5,711 nt of DNA, from NCBI GenBank assembly GCA_905211615.1, contig CAJMBB010000127.1, positions 1-5,711 of the forward strand, given 5' to 3'. The DNA is from an uncultured Collinsella sp. Lineage in GTDB: Bacteria; Actinomycetota; Coriobacteriia; Coriobacteriales; Coriobacteriaceae. Below the pieces are notes generated by a model. The model was not told the origin of the DNA, searched no databases, and saw only the letters and a list, made by a program, of their open reading frames with translations. The translations under genes were made by a program, and so were the position numbers. Below are positions 5,708-5,711 of this stretch, piece by piece (within the stretch, counting starts at the first letter, position 1; each line of letters starts with the position of its first letter).

Positions 5708-5711
5708 CTCC
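5708..5711 (-). promoter_or_regulatory. Ribosome binding site of the DegV gene
   Basis: GGAG at the last four bases of the window lies 8 bases before ATG 5699 and 5 bases before TTG 5702, which favours the ATG start. The motif may extend beyond the window. Confidence 0.55.

Overview
The window (about 60% G+C by eye) carries six protein genes, all on the minus strand, so transcription runs from right to left. The codon use, the AAGGAG-type ribosome binding sites and the style of the proteins point to an anaerobic gut actinobacterium of the Coriobacteriia, most likely Collinsella. That assignment is inference from recognition; no rRNA or other marker gene is present.

In transcription order: (1) a DegV-family fatty-acid-binding protein (5699-4746), nearly complete at the right edge with its ribosome binding site at the last bases of the window. 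(2) After 98 bases with a possible weak promoter, a tight four-gene cluster with gaps of only 5, 15 and 6 bases: a 3-hydroxyisobutyrate-dehydrogenase-like NAD(P) oxidoreductase (4647-3568) ending in a 51-residue tail of almost only His, Cys, Gly, Asp and Glu; a small membrane protein of unknown function (3562-3134); a HEAT-repeat-like helical protein (3118-2420); and an NAD-type isocitrate dehydrogenase-like enzyme (2413-1328). (3) After 126 bases holding a perfect 11-bp inverted repeat, a single-pass membrane protein with an acidic cytoplasmic N-terminus and an extracytoplasmic SurA/PrsA-like chaperone region (1201-116). (4) The last 115 bases hold no gene that I can support, only short inverted repeats.

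The cluster 4647-1328 is almost certainly co-transcribed, and its second gene is probably translationally coupled to the first, because its Shine-Dalgarno sequence is made from the last codons of the metal-binding-like tail. A shared pathway for the two dehydrogenases is possible but not shown. There are no mobile elements, CRISPR arrays, tRNAs or rRNAs. The most unusual element is the His/Cys-rich repeat tail on the dehydrogenase. A very long plus-strand open frame (41-3580) is a codon-usage artefact: it lies in exact codon register opposite four genes that all share one frame.
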